Assembly (NCBI GenBank): GCA_963765555.1
Contig: CAVXWX010000003.1
Coordinates: 434,001 to 498,000 of the forward strand
Source: JL08 sp963765555
GTDB taxonomy: Bacteria; Pseudomonadota; Alphaproteobacteria; Rhodobacterales; Rhodobacteraceae
Length of the DNA stretch: 64,000 nucleotides
Direction of reading: 5' to 3'
The position numbers were made by a program, and so were the translations under genes. Shown here one piece after another: positions 54,238 to 64,000 of this stretch; within the stretch, counting starts at the first letter, position 1; every line of letters begins with the position of its first letter. The notes beneath the pieces were generated by a model, which saw nothing but the letters and a program-made list of their open reading frames with translations, had not been told where the DNA came from and ran no database searches.

Positions 54238-56048
54238 ATGTCTCTCACCTCTGAAGAAATATCCGCTGACGAACGCCGCTCGGGCTGGCGCACAATCCGC
54301 AAGGTCGGCCCCTATCTGTGGCCCGACGGGCAGCCGTGGGTCAAACGCCGCGTCGTGCTGTCGCTGATCGTTCTGGTCGTGGCCAAGCTGGTCACGGTTT
54401 ATACGCCCATCCTTGTACAAGGGCGCGGTGGATGCGCTGGCAAACGAAGGCGTGCCGATGCTGGCTTTGGGCGCGGTGGGGCTGACGGTGGCCTATGGCA
54501 TGGCGCGCCTGTTGTCGGTGGCGTTCCAGCAATTGCGCGATGCGATCTTTGCCGCTGTCGGGCAGCGCGCGCTGCGCCAGCTGGCGCTGGAAACATTCGC
54601 CCATATCCACCGCCTGTCGATGCGCTATCACATCACGCGCAAGACCGGCGGGCTGAGCCGGATCATCGAACGCGGCGTCAAGGGCGTCGATTTCCTGCTG
54701 CGGTTCCTGATCTTCAGCATCGGGCCGCTGATCATCGAACTGGTCCTGATCGGGGTGATCCTGACGATCCTGTTTGATGTCTGGTATCTGGTCGTCGTGG
54801 CCGTGACGATCGCGTTCTATGTCTGGTTCACCTTTGCCGTGACCGAATGGCGCGTGAAACTGCGCCGCGAAATGAACGATCAGGACACCGATGCCAACCA
54901 AAAGGCCATCGACAGCCTGCTGAATTACGAAACCGTGAAATATTTCGGTGCCGAAGCGCGCGAGGCCGCCCGCTATGACGTGGCAATGAAGCAATACGAA
55001 AGTGCTGCGCTGAAAACATCCTATTCGCTGGCGTTTCTGAACTTTGGTCAATCATTGCTGATCACGGCGGGCCTGATCGGGGTGATGGTGATGGCCGCGC
55101 TGGGGGTGCAGCAGGGCACGCTGACCGTGGGCGATTTCGTGATGGTCAACGCCTATATGCTGCAAATCGCCGTGCCGCTGAATTTTCTGGGCACGGTCTA
55201 TCGTGAAATCCGCCAGTCGCTGGTGGATATGGGCGAAATGTTCGATCTGCTGGAACAACCGCAGGAAGTGACGGACAAACCCGACGCCAAACCGTTGCAG
55301 GTGAACGGGGGCAAGATCGAACTGGAAGACGTGTATTTCGGCTATGATCCCGCGCGCTCTATCCTGAACGGCATTTCCCTGACGGTCGAGGCGGGCAAGA
55401 CTGTCGCCATTGTCGGATCGACCGGATCGGGCAAATCCACCATCGGGCGGCTGTTGTTCCGCTTTTACGATGTGACACAGGGCGCGCTGAAGATCGACGG
55501 GCAGGACGTGCGCGACGTCACGCAAGACAGCCTGCATGACGCCATTGGCGTGGTGCCGCAGGATACGGTGCTGTTCAACGACACGATCCGTTACAACATC
55601 GCCTATGGCAAGGAGGGCGCATCGCAGGACGAGGTTGTCGCCGCCGCCCGCGCCGCGCAGATCCATGATTTTATCGAACGTCTGCCCGAAGGATATGACA
55701 CCGCTGTCGGGCGAGCGCGGGCTGAAACTGTCGGGCGGGGAAAAGCAGCGCGTCGGCATTGCGCGCACCTTGCTGAAAAACCCGCCCATCCTGCTGCTGG
55801 ACGAGGCGACATCGGCGCTGGACAGTGAAACGGAACACGAAATTCAGGATGCGCTGCACCGCGCGGGCGAGGGGCGCACCGTGATCACCATCGCCCACCG
55901 CCTGAGCACCGTGGCCGATGCCGACCAGATCATCGTGCTGGAAGCGGGCAAGATCGTGGAGCGCGGCACCCATGATGAGTTGCTGGCCCAGAATGGACGT
56001 TACGCCCAGTTGTGGCATCGCCAGCAATCCGAAGAACAAGCGGCCTGA
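54238..56048 (+). CDS. Atm1/HMT-type ABC exporter, two frameshifts
   Basis: About 603-residue half-transporter: six-segment membrane domain fused to an ATPase. It belongs to the Atm1/HMT1 group (glutathione-conjugate or metal-related export): the SMRYHITRKTGGLSRIIERG and NYETVKYFGAEAREAARYD elements are characteristic. Walker A VGSTGSGKST, signature LSGGEKQRVGIARTLL, Walker B LLLDEATSALD. Frames break near 54415 (extra T before TACAAGGGC) and near 55712 (extra G in a GGG run before GERGLKLSGG). Start ATG 54238 with AAGGA upstream. Confidence 0.9.
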
Positions 56049-56125
56049 GCGGGCGCGGAAAATTGCAATTTTCCGGACCGGACTCTTGAAAAGAGTCCGC
56101 GCCTGTCGGCCAGTTGTGCCTTTTG

Positions 56126-57008
56126 TCAGGGTTGTGCGCCAAACAACGCGATCAGCCAGGCCTTGACAGACGCCACAGATGTTCGCGCCGCATGATCCAC
56201 ATGGGACATTAGCCACAGGTCACGTGAAGGCGGTTTTGACGCTGCGGGCACGGGCATCGGTATTAACCTTCGGTCCGATCTGGCAATGCATTCGGGCAGG
56301 ATCGTTCTGCCCAGCCCGCAGGCCACCGCCTCCAGGGCGGTTTCTGCATCTGAAACGTTCAAGGGGGCGGCGTGCATGTCCTGGCTGTGCCAGTATCGCC
56401 GCCAGCCATTTCGCCTGTGGCAGGTTGGCATGCGCATCATCGTAACCGACCCAGCCAAGCGTGTGCTGTTGGTCTGTGCGGATGCTGCTGGGGCCATAGA
56501 TATCAAACGGCAGAGTGGCCAGTTTCTGCATCGTGGTTTTGAGGCCCCCGAACGCGGGCCTGCCAAACCTCAAGGCGAGGTCAGCTTCTCTTTTGCCAAG
56601 GTCGACATTGTTCGGTTCAGCGGCGAGTTCAAGAGTTAGATCAGGGTAGATCCGGTTGAACTGGGCCAAATGCGGTACCAGTATCCTGTTCACGATCATC
56701 GGCACCGCGCTGATACGCACAGTGCCCGCCACCCGTTTCGATGTGTGGCCAGCGATGTCGCGGATGGCTTCGTTTTCACGTTCCACCTTTTCGGCATGGG
56801 CAACAATGCTCAGGCCGGTATCGGTTGCGATGTAGTGTCCGCTGGCCGTTTGCACGAACAGATCGACCTTCAGGGATTTTTCAAACCCCTTGATGCGGCG
56901 CGCAACCGTGGTTTCGCTGACCCCGACAGCCCGCGCCGCCCGAGCGAGCTTGCCGGTTCGGTGAAGGGCCAAAAGAAACCGAAGATCATCCCAACTGTGT
57001 GTCTGCAT
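56126..57008 (-). CDS. LysR-family regulator, one frameshift
   Basis: About 294 residues. Helix-turn-helix at about 5-65 (WDDLRFLLALHRTGKLARAA, then SETTVARRIKGFEKSLKVDL), then substrate domain (GTVRISAVPMIVNRILVPHL). The frame breaks near 56395; the correct C-terminus reads DAETALEAVACGLGRTILPE, then SVKAWLIALFGAQP. It is divergent from the YciI-like gene across 89 bases, a plausible target. Confidence 0.85.
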
Positions 57009-57097
57009 ATTTGCAGTCTAGGTGGGCAAAGATGCTGGATCAATCATCAGCTTTTGCAGTGCTAGGGTCAAGGCGTGCAACCACAGGAGCCAGCGTA

Positions 57098-57403
57098 GTG
57101 ACGTTTATCATTCTGTTCGAAGACGCGGCGGATGCCGATCCGGATATCCGCAAAACCCATATGAACCGGCATCTTGAGTTTCTTGAATCGCATGCAAGCG
57201 TGATCAAGGCGGCCGGGCCGCTTGGCGGCGAAAACAGAAACGGGGCCGACGGATTGTGGATTGTTGAAACCGAGCATCAACAAGACGTGGAACGCCTGAT
57301 CCAACAAGACCCGTTTTGGCCAACCGGCTTGCGGAAATCCTATCGCATACTGAAATGGACCCAGGTCTTTGCCGATGGGCGAAGATTGATCAATCGCGGT
57401 TAG
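57098..57403 (+). CDS. YciI-like protein
   Basis: 101 residues, GTG start with CAGGAG nine bases upstream. YCII fold: VTFIILFEDAADADPDIRKT, HMNRHLEFLESHASVIKAAG, WIVETEHQQDVERLIQQDPF. YciI-like proteins are small dimeric enzymes of varied, mostly unknown reactions. Divergent from a LysR gene, convergent with the DUF302 gene. Confidence 0.83.
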   Translation: MTFIILFEDAADADPDIRKTHMNRHLEFLESHASVIKAAGPLGGENRNGADGLWIVETEHQQDVERLIQQDPFWPTGLRKSYRILKWTQVFADGRRLINRG

Positions 57404-57433
57404 GCCTTTGCGCTGAAAGGGCGCCGTGGCAAT

Positions 57434-57901
57434 TCAGTCTGCCGCGATGGCCTTGTCCGTCAGGTTCCCCAATGCGCCGGTCATTTTGGCAATGACCTCG
57501 GCATCGGCGGGGATGCCGTGGGTGGCGGCCAGTTCGGCGGGATCATGATACACCACATGCACCACGCCTTCGCTGTCGGCATAGGCCAGCACGCGCAGGG
57601 GAAGGTCCAGCCCCGCTGTCTGCGCGGCCTGCATCGCGGGCGTGCCCAGTTTCGGATTGCCGAACATCAGCATTTGCGTCGGGCGCAGTTCCCCGCCCAC
57701 ACTTGCCGCCCCTGCGGCGTGATCGACGCGGGCAAACACCTTGGCACCGGCCCCTTCCACGGCGGCGGCCAGACGATCAATGGTGACGCTGACGGAATGG
57801 GGACTGGTTTTGTGGATCAGATCGGCGGCCATGGCGGCACCTCCGGAAAGGGACAGGACGAAAGACACAGCAAGGGCTGGGGCGATACGGCGCAAAAACA
57901 T
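57434..57901 (-). CDS. DUF302 exported protein
   Basis: 155 residues from ATG 57901. Signal peptide (LRRIAPALAVSFVLSLSGGA, cleavage near MAA), then DUF302: HSVSVTIDRLAAAVEGAGAK, VFARVDHAAGAASVGGELRP, LMFGNPKLGTPAMQ. The domain is thought to bind small ligands; function unknown. Stands alone. Confidence 0.85.
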   Translation of the reverse strand: MFLRRIAPALAVSFVLSLSGGAAMAADLIHKTSPHSVSVTIDRLAAAVEGAGAKVFARVDHAAGAASVGGELRPTQMLMFGNPKLGTPAMQAAQTAGLDLPLRVLAYADSEGVVHVVYHDPAELAATHGIPADAEVIAKMTGALGNLTDKAIAAD

Positions 57902-58005
57902 AGGGCACACTCCGGGTTTGGGAACAGGTCACGCGCATCCTTAGGCAAAAGCGCGTGAAATATCGCTTCACATCCGCGTCATGGCAAAGGCCCGCCCAGA
58001 CTTGT

Positions 58006-61000
58006 CTATTCCGCAGCCTTGAGCGGGGCGGTTTCAACCGGTGCCAACGGCAGGTCGGGATCGGTCCAGATAATCTCGGGCGCTTTCAGGCGGCGGGCGG
58101 CGCGTTGCAACGCCCAATCCTTGGCCGCCTTGGAACTGCTGCCCATCGACAGTTTCGCCAGCAGCCGCGCGAACCAGTGCACATAGGTGGTAAACCACAC
58201 CCGCAGCGCCAGCATGGACGGCGTCACGACCAGCGTCAGCACCGTCGCGATGCCAAGACCGAACACCACAGCGGTGGCCAGCTGTTTCCACCACAGCGCC
58301 GTGGGGCTGTTGATGGTGTAACCGCCGCCGATGAAATCGAGGCTCAGGCCGAACATCATCGGGGCAAGCCCCGCCATTGTGGTGATCGTGGTCAGCAGAA
58401 CGGGGCGGATACGCGCCTCGGCGGTGCGTACAATCGCTTCGATCCGTGGCATGTAGCGGGAATATTCCTGATAGGTGTCGATCAGAACAATGTTGTTGTT
58501 CACCACGATCCCCGCCAGCGCGACAATGCCGGTGCCGGTCATGATGATCGAAAACGGCTGGTTCATGACCATCATCCCGATCAGCACACCGGTGGTGGAC
58601 AGCACCACGGCAATCAGCACCAGAAACGAATTGTAGAAGGAATTGAACTGCGCCAGCAGGATGATGAACATCAGCCCCAGCGCACCGGCAAAGGCGTTCA
58701 TCAGGAACGCGCCGCTTTCTTCCTGTTCTTCCTGATCGCCGGTCCATTCCCACGCGATGCCTTCGGGCAGCGGGTCGGTCTCAAGCCATTTGGTCAACTC
58801 GGCGATGCGTTCGTTGGCGTTGATCGGCACAGCGCTCAGGGTGCCATCCTCCAGCGCCGAAGTGAGTGCATCCATGCTGACACCCTCGCTCAGGCGCAAC
58901 TGGTCGTATTCTGCGCCGTTCGGCCCGATGAATGTGCCCGGTTTCGTCTCGGCCGATCCGGTGCCCTGATCTTCGGGCACGGTATTGGCCACGGCCAGAA
59001 TTTGCGCCTCCGGAGTGCCCGCACGCTGTCACGAATTTCACCGTCGCAGGCAGGAAATCGGCCTTGACGTCGAAATAGCGTTGCTGGTCCACGCGGCTGA
59101 TTTCGGCCAGTTTGGCCACCGGTTTGCGGCTGATGAAATTGCTCAGCGGGACAAGCCCGTCACGGGTGCGCACCTTGAGCGTGTCCAGCGTGCTGAGAAC
59201 GCGATCTTCCTCGGGCAGACGGACGCGGATTTCAATTTCCTCGTCGCTGGTGTCCACCCGCATCGTATCCAGCAATACGCCGCGTGTGACCAGCTGCACC
59301 ATCGCGCCGACAGTAGCGACATCGGCGCCATAACGCCCCGCTTTCTCGACATCCACGTCAATCTGCCAGTCGATGCCGGGCAGGGGGCGGCTGTCTTCGA
59401 TCAGGGTCAGCGCGGGGGTGTTTTCAAATTTGTCGCGGGCGATACCAGCGGCGTCTTTCAATACCTCGAAATCATCGCCTTTCAGGCGCAGATGCACCGG
59501 CTTGCCCGATGCGGGGCCTTGGGCCAGCGCCAGAATCTCCGCTTCAAAGCCCGGCAATTTGGCGAGTTCGGCGTTCAGTTCGTCAATCACCGTGTCGCCA
59601 TCAAATTCAACGGAACTGATCTGGCGTTCAAGCATTCCGAAAAACCATTTTTCGGTCTGGGTCGGGCGGTCTTCCCATGGAATGGTTTCAAACTGGACCT
59701 GTCCCACGGTGTCTTTGGGGGTCGAATTGCCGCTGGAATCGGTGTTCAACCCGCCATCACCGGCAAAAGAGAACACGTTCACCACGCCGGGATGCTGCAT
59801 CACGATATCTTCGACCTGACGCACCATGTTGTCGGCCTCGGTCAGGGATATATTGCCGCGCGCGCGGACATAAACAGTTGCCTGTTCGGGTTCGGATTCG
59901 ACAAAGAATTCAACGCCGTTGTTGTTGGTTGCAAACAGGCCGAACACCGCCATCACGCCAATACCCACGACCCCGATTGTGATCAACGGCATGATCGGGT
60001 TGCCCGCGATGAATTTGGTGAACATGCCGAAGGGCGTGCGCGTGTGGCCCGCGCGGATTTTACGCGGTGCGCGTTCGATCCGTGCAGCGCCCAGTGTGAC
60101 CGACGCACAAAACGCGGCAAACAAAAACAGGGCAACGCCAAACACCTCGCCCGCGATCACGGTTGCCGTATCGGGCAGCAGATAATGCGGGTTCAACACC
60201 TGCATCGCACCCAGAAAAATCATGTAAAGCGCGACAGGCACCAAAGCGGCCCGCGCAAACCACGGCAGGCGGGCGCGCAGCGCATCCGATGTGCGCCCGA
60301 ACATCCGGCTCATCCGGCCGGTCACACCGCCCATCACAGGCAGATAGATCAGCGCCACGATCAAGGACGCGGACAACACGAAAATCAGCGTGACGGGCAA
60401 CATGCCCATGAATTCACCCGGCACACCGGGCCAGAACAGCATCGGCAGAAAGGCACACAGCGTCGTCGCGGTGGAGCTGACGATAGGCCAGAACATCCGC
60501 TGTGCCGCCTCGACATAGGCGTGCATCGGGCCGGTGCCTTCCTTGATGCGTTTGTCGGCGTATTCGACCACCACAATCGCACCATCCACCAGCATCCCCA
60601 CGGCAAGGATCAGGCCGAACATCACGATGTTGGAAATGGTCACGCCCATGACGGCCAGAAACACGAAACACAGCAGGAAGGATGTGGGAATGGCAAATCC
60701 CACAAGCAGGGCCGCGCGGGTGCCAAGGGCGGCCAGCACCACGATCATCACCAGCGCAATTGCCGTCAGAACAGACCCTTCCAACTGGCTGACCATAGAG
60801 CCGACAATGCGCGACTGGTCGTTGGATGTGCCAACCTTGACAGCGGCACGCAATTCGGGCGGCCAGTCGGCCTTGGCCTTTTCAACGGTTTCCCGCACCA
60901 GCGTCGCGGTATCGATCAGGTTGAACCCTTTGCGTTTGACCACCTGCAGCGCCACGGTGGTTTCCCCGTTAAAACGCGCCGTGCCCAGCCGGTCTTCGAA

Positions 61001-61789
61001 GGTCAGATTGATCTGCGCCAGATCGCCCAGCGTGACCACACGGTCGCCATTGGTTTTGACGGGCAGGGCATAAACATCGCGCGGTTCGTCAAACGAGGAC
61101 GGGATTTTGACGGCAAAGGTGCCTTGTGCGGTTTCAACCTCGCCAGCGGCGATCAACTGGTTGTTGTTCTGAACGACGGCGATCAATTCGCTGGCCGACA
61201 CATTGTAGGATTCAAGGCGCAGCGGGTCGATGATCACCTCGAGCATTTCATCGCGGTTGCCCGCGATCCCGGCCTCAAGCACCGGCTCAAGCCCTTCAAG
61301 TTGATCCTGCAAGTCCTTGGCAACACGCGCCATTGTGCGTTCGGGAACGGGGCCTGTCAGGTTCACGATGATGATCGGAAATTCGGAAAAGTTAATCTCG
61401 ACGATCGAGTATTTTTCGGCACCGGCAGGAAATTTGGCTTCGGCGGTGTTCATCGCGTCGCGCACATCGGCCATGATCTTGGTTTTGTCCCAGCCGAAAT
61501 CGAATTCCAGCGCGACGCCCGCATAGCTTTCGGACGCGGTGGATGTCATGGTTTTAAGGCCGTCCAGATCGGACAGTTCGGTTTCCATCACCTTGACCAG
61601 CAGCGTTTCACTGTCAGCCGCAGAAATCCCGGGAAAGGGCACCGAAACAAACAGCGCCGGAATTTCGATATCCGGCTCGCCCTCTTTGGGGAGCGAGAAA
61701 TAGGCGAAACCGCCCGCCAGCAGGGACAGGGCAATAAAGGCCAGAACCATGCGGGCGCGGTTTGCGGCCCAATCCACCAATCCGGTCAT
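58006..61789 (-). CDS. RND efflux permease, one frameshift, with an extra membrane insert
   Basis: About 1,260 residues, longer than the usual 1,020-1,050. Segment 1 MVLAFIALSLLAGGFAYFSL, periplasmic porter domains, TM4 proton-relay Asp in LAVGMLVDGAIVVVEYADKR. Between TM6 and TM7 it has an unusual insert of about 90 residues with two further hydrophobic stretches (FARAALVPVALYMIFLGAMQ and VFGVALFLFAAFCASVTLG). The frame breaks near 59020, after which it resumes as EAQILAVANTVPEDQG. It overlaps the adaptor gene by four bases. Likely a proton-driven export pump; substrate unknown. Confidence 0.9.
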
Positions 61790-63003
61790 TGTGCGGCCTC
61801 TTGATATGTCGGCACGACAGGAACGCCATCAATCACGAATTCCTGCCCCACAAGGATCACATCGGCCATATCTGGCAATCCGGCCAGCCAGACGCCATCG
61901 ACCGTATCACGCAACAGCGTGACGGGCTGGAACAGGGCATTCTGGTCGGCATCCACCACACGCACGCCCAATGTGCCCTGATCATTCAGCGTCAGCGCCG
62001 ATTGTGGCAACAGATGCGCTTTGGCCCCTTCGGCCCCGATCAGGATTTCGGCCGTTTGCCCGTCGCGAATGCGCAGATCGGTGTTTGGCACTTCGATTTC
62101 GACGCGAAAGGTGCGGGTTTCGGGATCGGCAGAGCGCGACAGAAAGATCACGCGCCCCTCTACCAGTTCCCCAGATACCAGTTTGGCACCGGCTCGGGCA
62201 CCCACTTCAACGCGGTTCACTTCGGTTTCCGGCACAAAGCCGACAAGGTTGATGGGATCAAGCTGGATGATCGTGGCGCACAGCGATCCCGGCTGCATCA
62301 GGCTGCCCAGTTCTGCCGTGTCGCTTTCCAGCAGGCCCTGAAACGGGGCCGTGATGGTCAGCCGTTCAATTTCCTTTTCGGCCAGCGCCACGGTGGCCTG
62401 CGCCGACTGGATGCCCGATTTGGCGGCCTTGACGCCCGCCATGGCCGATTGTTCGTTGGCTTGTGCCGCGCGCACGGCGGCAATGGCACCGGCCACGCGG
62501 GTTTCAGAGGCGTATCCGCCCTGCGAAAGTTTCTCGGCGGCATTGTTGTTGATCTGCGCTTCTTTCACGCGGGCGCGCGCCTCTTCCAGACGGGCCTCGG
62601 CCTCGGGCACGCGGCTTTCTGCCTCAAGCAGGTTCGCCTCGGCATCTGCCAGCGTGGCATTGCGGGTGCCTGCATCCAGACGGCACAACACATCGCCCTT
62701 GTTGACAAATGCGCCTTTCAGCAACGGATCGGATATCACCTGCGCCGATATTTCCGATTTCACGTCCACCTGACGGTTCGCTTCGGTCTGGCCGCGCAGC
62801 ACGACCGCACTGTCAATCACCTTGGCCACGGAATGGCGCGCCACCACACCAACAGCGGGCGTTGCTGGTGTTTCGGCCTCGACCGTTTCGGACGCCGGCG
62901 CATCTTCGCCCAAGGCAAATGCCTTGAGCGCGTCACGCTCGAACACTACAAAATACAAAAATCCGGTCACCAGCAGCGCGGTGAGGACAGGAATCAATCG
63001 CAT
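61786..63003 (-). CDS. RND efflux periplasmic adaptor (HlyD/MFP family)
   Basis: 405 residues. Anchor segment MRLIPVLTALLVTGFLYFVV, barrel-sandwich halves (RQVDVKSEISAQVISDPLLK and LTITAPFQGLLESDTAELGS) around an alpha-helical hairpin (about 120-215, LLEAESRVPEAEARLEEARA). It joins the RND pump to an outer-membrane channel not encoded nearby. First gene of the pair (ATGA overlap). The AT-rich 262-base region upstream has a dyad CTAAACT-AACC-AGTTCAG at 63075-63092 that could be an operator. Confidence 0.92.
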   Translation of the reverse strand: MRLIPVLTALLVTGFLYFVVFERDALKAFALGEDAPASETVEAETPATPAVGVVARHSVAKVIDSAVVLRGQTEANRQVDVKSEISAQVISDPLLKGAFVNKGDVLCRLDAGTRNATLADAEANLLEAESRVPEAEARLEEARARVKEAQINNNAAEKLSQGGYASETRVAGAIAAVRAAQANEQSAMAGVKAAKSGIQSAQATVALAEKEIERLTITAPFQGLLESDTAELGSLMQPGSLCATIIQLDPINLVGFVPETEVNRVEVGARAGAKLVSGELVEGRVIFLSRSADPETRTFRVEIEVPNTDLRIRDGQTAEILIGAEGAKAHLLPQSALTLNDQGTLGVRVVDADQNALFQPVTLLRDTVDGVWLAGLPDMADVILVGQEFVIDGVPVVPTYQEAAQ

Positions 63004-63265
63004 GTTTTGCCTTTCTTGGCGGTCATATCGGCACGGCCGGCTTAAATCTGAGGCCTATATACATATTAAATACGCTAAACTAACCAGTTCAGATTAAACT
63101 TTTCCGTGAAACGGTGCAATACGTTGCCGCAACGCCGCAACTGCCCCTGAATTCACGCAACAGCCCCACCCCAAAGGCGAGGTCTTGGCTTGGCCCTGCA
63201 TGCAAGTTAAGAGAGGGCACGGAAGCGTCCACTACGGACATTTCCGCGCCAGAACGGGAGCAGAG

Positions 63266-63943
63266 ATGAGCGACACCGACAGTTTTATCGAAGAGGTCAG
63301 CGAAGAAGTCCGTCGTGACAAGCTTTATGCGACATTCAAGAAATACGGCTGGATTGCCGCGTTGTTCATTCTGGTGGTTGTCGGTGGCGCAACATGGTCG
63401 GAATGGCGCAAGGCACAAACCCGCGCCGCCGCCGAACAACTGGGCGACGATATGCTCGCAGCGCTTGAAATGAACGATGCCGCCGCCCGTGTGGCCGCCT
63501 TTGACCAGATCGTGCCACAGGCGGGGCCGGACGCAGGCCAACCGGTTCTGGATTTCCTGAAAGCCGCACAGCAGGCCGAAGCCGGTGATGCCGAAGGCGC
63601 CGCGCAAACCCTGAACGCTTTGGCTGTGAACGGGGATATCCCCGAAATCTACCGCCAGATTGCGGCGTTCAAGGCATTAAGCCTGAAAGACAGCGGCATC
63701 AGCGACGCAGAAAAGCGGACCCAGTTCGAAGCACTGGCCCAGCCCGGTGTGCCTGTGCGCCTGTTGGCCATGGAACAACTGGCCTTGCTGGATATCAAAA
63801 ACGGCCAACCCGACGCGGCAATCGCGACACTTCAGAGCATTCTGGATGACGCGCAAGTCAGCGCAGGCTTGCAACAACGCGCCGCACAGGTGATTGTGGC
63901 CCTGGGCGGCACACCAAATATCGACGTGCCCGCAGAAGGCTGA
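63266..63943 (+). CDS. YfgM-like TPR membrane protein
   Basis: 225 residues. Starts at ATG 63266 after GGGAGCAGAG. Short cytoplasmic start (SFIEEVSEEVRRDKLYATFK), one membrane segment (YGWIAALFILVVVGGATWSE), then a periplasmic helical TPR-like domain (AAEQLGDDMLAALEMNDAAA, then LLAMEQLALLDIKNGQPDAA). It resembles YfgM/tetratricopeptide-like proteins that work with the secretion translocon chaperone network. The gene after it (start at 63985) would usually be bamB. Confidence 0.85.
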   Translation: MSDTDSFIEEVSEEVRRDKLYATFKKYGWIAALFILVVVGGATWSEWRKAQTRAAAEQLGDDMLAALEMNDAAARVAAFDQIVPQAGPDAGQPVLDFLKAAQQAEAGDAEGAAQTLNALAVNGDIPEIYRQIAAFKALSLKDSGISDAEKRTQFEALAQPGVPVRLLAMEQLALLDIKNGQPDAAIATLQSILDDAQVSAGLQQRAAQVIVALGGTPNIDVPAEG

Positions 63944-63984
63944 ACCGGCCCCGGCAGAACTGGCAGAGCAGACAGGATAAAACG

Positions 63985-64000
63985 ATGACACCGATTGCCC
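63985..64000 (+). CDS. start of the next gene (possibly bamB), cut by the window end
   Basis: ATG 63985 (MTPIA...) with AGGA ten bases upstream. Only five codons are visible. In related bacteria a YfgM-like gene is followed by bamB and der; the identity here is guessed from that order alone. Confidence 0.35.

Noticed and set aside
58985..61804. 939-codon open frame on the plus strand opposite the RND pump
   Set aside because: Antisense shadow caused by high third-position GC; composition is His/Gln/Arg-rich with no family resemblance, while the minus strand encodes a clear RND permease.
61762..63045. 427-codon plus-strand open frame opposite the adaptor gene
   Set aside because: Same antisense effect; the minus strand has an intact HlyD-type adaptor.

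Overview
The window looks like a chromosomal piece of a marine alphaproteobacterium of the Rhodobacterales (Roseobacter group). Reasons: high GC, a DddQ-type DMSP lyase, a TRAP transporter, a soxBDAG sarcosine oxidase operon, the ccmI-ruvX-DUF1289 neighbourhood, and many ATGA/TGATG gene overlaps. I see no rRNA, tRNA, CRISPR array, phage or insertion sequence.

Layout. 0-4.7 kb (minus): hyuA-hyuB-FAD oxidoreductase operon, badly broken by indels, with a LysR-type operator in front of it. 4.8-9.7 kb (minus): LysR regulator, flavin reductase, adenylate kinase translationally coupled to acetyl-CoA synthetase, and a carboxymuconolactone decarboxylase-like gene. 10-15 kb (plus): MDR oxidoreductase, DddQ-like cupin DMSP lyase and a DctPQM TRAP transporter. 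15-21.4 kb: NAD(P)H-quinone reductase-like, L,D-transpeptidase, an LprI-MliC fusion, an MDR gene divergent from a LysR, and a C69-peptidase-like protein. 21.4-28.3 kb: zinc island, with znuA divergent from zur-znuC-znuB followed by DUF2796, an ABC ATPase, an FtsX-type permease and two DUF3299 genes. 28.4-33.6 kb: dusA, a TauE/SafE exporter overlapping a PhyH-like dioxygenase, a zinc alcohol dehydrogenase, an LprI-like protein and a double SpoIIAA-like protein. 33.6-36.9 kb: a probable accessory segment (ABA4-like gene and marR, then a homocysteine methyltransferase and its LysR), with a copy of the SpoIIAA-like gene end on the far side of marR. 37-39 kb: DUF1289, ruvX, ccmI. 39-45 kb: soxB, a small membrane protein, soxD, soxA, soxG. 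45-64 kb: agmatinase-like enzyme, superoxide dismutase, nuclease, a four-GAF class III cyclase, RarD, LOG protein, LysM protein, Atm1-type ABC exporter, LysR, YciI, DUF302, an RND efflux pair and a YfgM-like protein.

How the genes fit together. Two regions concern N-methyl and C1 nitrogen compounds: N-methylhydantoinase-like HyuAB with an amine oxidase, and tetrameric sarcosine oxidase that passes the methyl carbon to tetrahydrofolate. One region points to DMSP use. The zinc island is the most coherent system: Zur, the ZnuABC importer and a less studied periplasmic set (DUF2796, LolDE-like ABC, paired DUF3299) lie in one probable transcription unit.

Caution on sequence quality. Many clearly conserved genes (adk, acs, ruvX, ccmI, soxA, soxB, the ABC exporter, the RND pump, the cyclase) carry single-base indels, while 9.3-36.9 kb is almost free of them. 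The simplest reading is sequencing or assembly error, not gene decay. Coordinates of broken genes run from the inferred true start to the inferred true stop.
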